From NCBI GenBank assembly GCA_043424675.1, contig JBHWPB010000102.1, positions 1 through 13,983 of the forward strand: a DNA stretch of 13,983 nt, given 5' to 3'. Under the pieces are notes generated by a model that was not told the origin of the DNA, ran no database searches, and was given only the letters and a program-made list of their open reading frames with translations. The stretch comes from JBHWPB01 sp043424675. Its GTDB lineage: Bacteria; Bacillota; Bacilli; Lactobacillales; Carnobacteriaceae_A. Of this stretch, positions 13,771-13,983 are shown piece by piece. The position numbers and the translations under genes are program-made. Within the stretch, counting starts at the first letter, position 1. Every line of letters starts with the position of its first letter.

Positions 13771-13983
13771 ATGATGATTAAAATGACGAGTAAAGAAATT
13801 TTGGTAGAATCTATCTTAGAATTAGCTAAAACTCACTCCCTTAAAGACCTGACAGTCCACTCTATATTAGAAATTGCAGGGCTGTCACGACAAACTTTTT
13901 ACAATCATTTTTTAGATAAATATGATCTTTATTCTTTCACCTTCAAGTATCATATGAAAACAATTTATGATGATTGTTATCAA
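13771..13983 (+). CDS. TetR-family transcriptional regulator (3' end missing)
   Basis: The first 71 residues of a TetR-type repressor are visible and the frame runs off the window end. Residues about 6-52 are the DNA-binding domain: ILVESILELAK (helix 1), SLKDLTVHSILEIAGLS (helix 2 and turn), RQTFYNHFLDKYDLYS (recognition helix and after). The TFYNHFLDKYDL pattern is typical of the DhaS-like group with a TetR_C_8-type C-terminal domain. The ATG at 13771 has GAGAGG at about 7 bases; in-frame ATGs at 13774 and 13783 are less likely. The gene is divergent from the flavoprotein gene across a 150-base gap with several inverted repeats, so it probably represses that gene and itself. The ligand is unknown. 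Confidence 0.85.
   Translation, partial: MMIKMTSKEILVESILELAKTHSLKDLTVHSILEIAGLSRQTFYNHFLDKYDLYSFTFKYHMKTIYDDCYQ

Overview
The window looks like the chromosome of a low-GC Gram-positive bacterium. It has strong AAGGAGG-type ribosome binding sites, TGnTATAAT-type promoters and T-rich intrinsic terminators at nearly every convergent gene end. The linked sppA-sppI pair is a Bacillota arrangement. Overall protein character suggests Lactobacillales, perhaps Carnobacteriaceae, but no marker gene here proves that. There is no rRNA, tRNA, CRISPR array, insertion sequence or phage gene; both ends cut through genes.

Layout, left to right. (1) The 3' part of a GTPase gene with a DUF697 membrane-type C-terminal domain (+). 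(2) An IclR-family regulator (-), convergent with it across a 12-bp hairpin terminator. (3) A two-gene + strand operon, a GNAT acetyltransferase followed by an ATP-grasp ligase, which may make or modify a small amino or carboxyl compound. (4) The sppA-sppI operon (-): a membrane signal peptide peptidase and its RDD-type inhibitor, overlapping by a few bases. (5) A six-helix HAAS-domain membrane protein (+), ended by a perfect 20-bp hairpin. (6) psuK-psuG (-), pseudouridine salvage: the kinase carries an N-terminal DNA-binding domain, and the two genes overlap by one base (TAATG). (7) An aldehyde dehydrogenase (-) and a divergent class A FAD monooxygenase (+). (8) A 314-base gene-free stretch holding a degenerate 51-bp tandem repeat. 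(9) A soluble FMN-bind/FAD fumarate-reductase-like flavoprotein (-), divergent from a TetR regulator (+, cut by the window end). The gap between these two is full of perfect inverted repeats.

Most genes are ordinary housekeeping or metabolic functions. The least explained items are the 51-bp repeat array after the monooxygenase, the set of dyads between the flavoprotein and the TetR gene, a dyad in front of the HTH-kinase fusion, and the GNAT/ATP-grasp pair. I found no convincing new defence or mobile system. Four start codons differ from the longest possible reading frame: sppI, the monooxygenase and the flavoprotein are placed at a downstream ATG because of ribosome binding site spacing, and the GTPase start lies outside the window.
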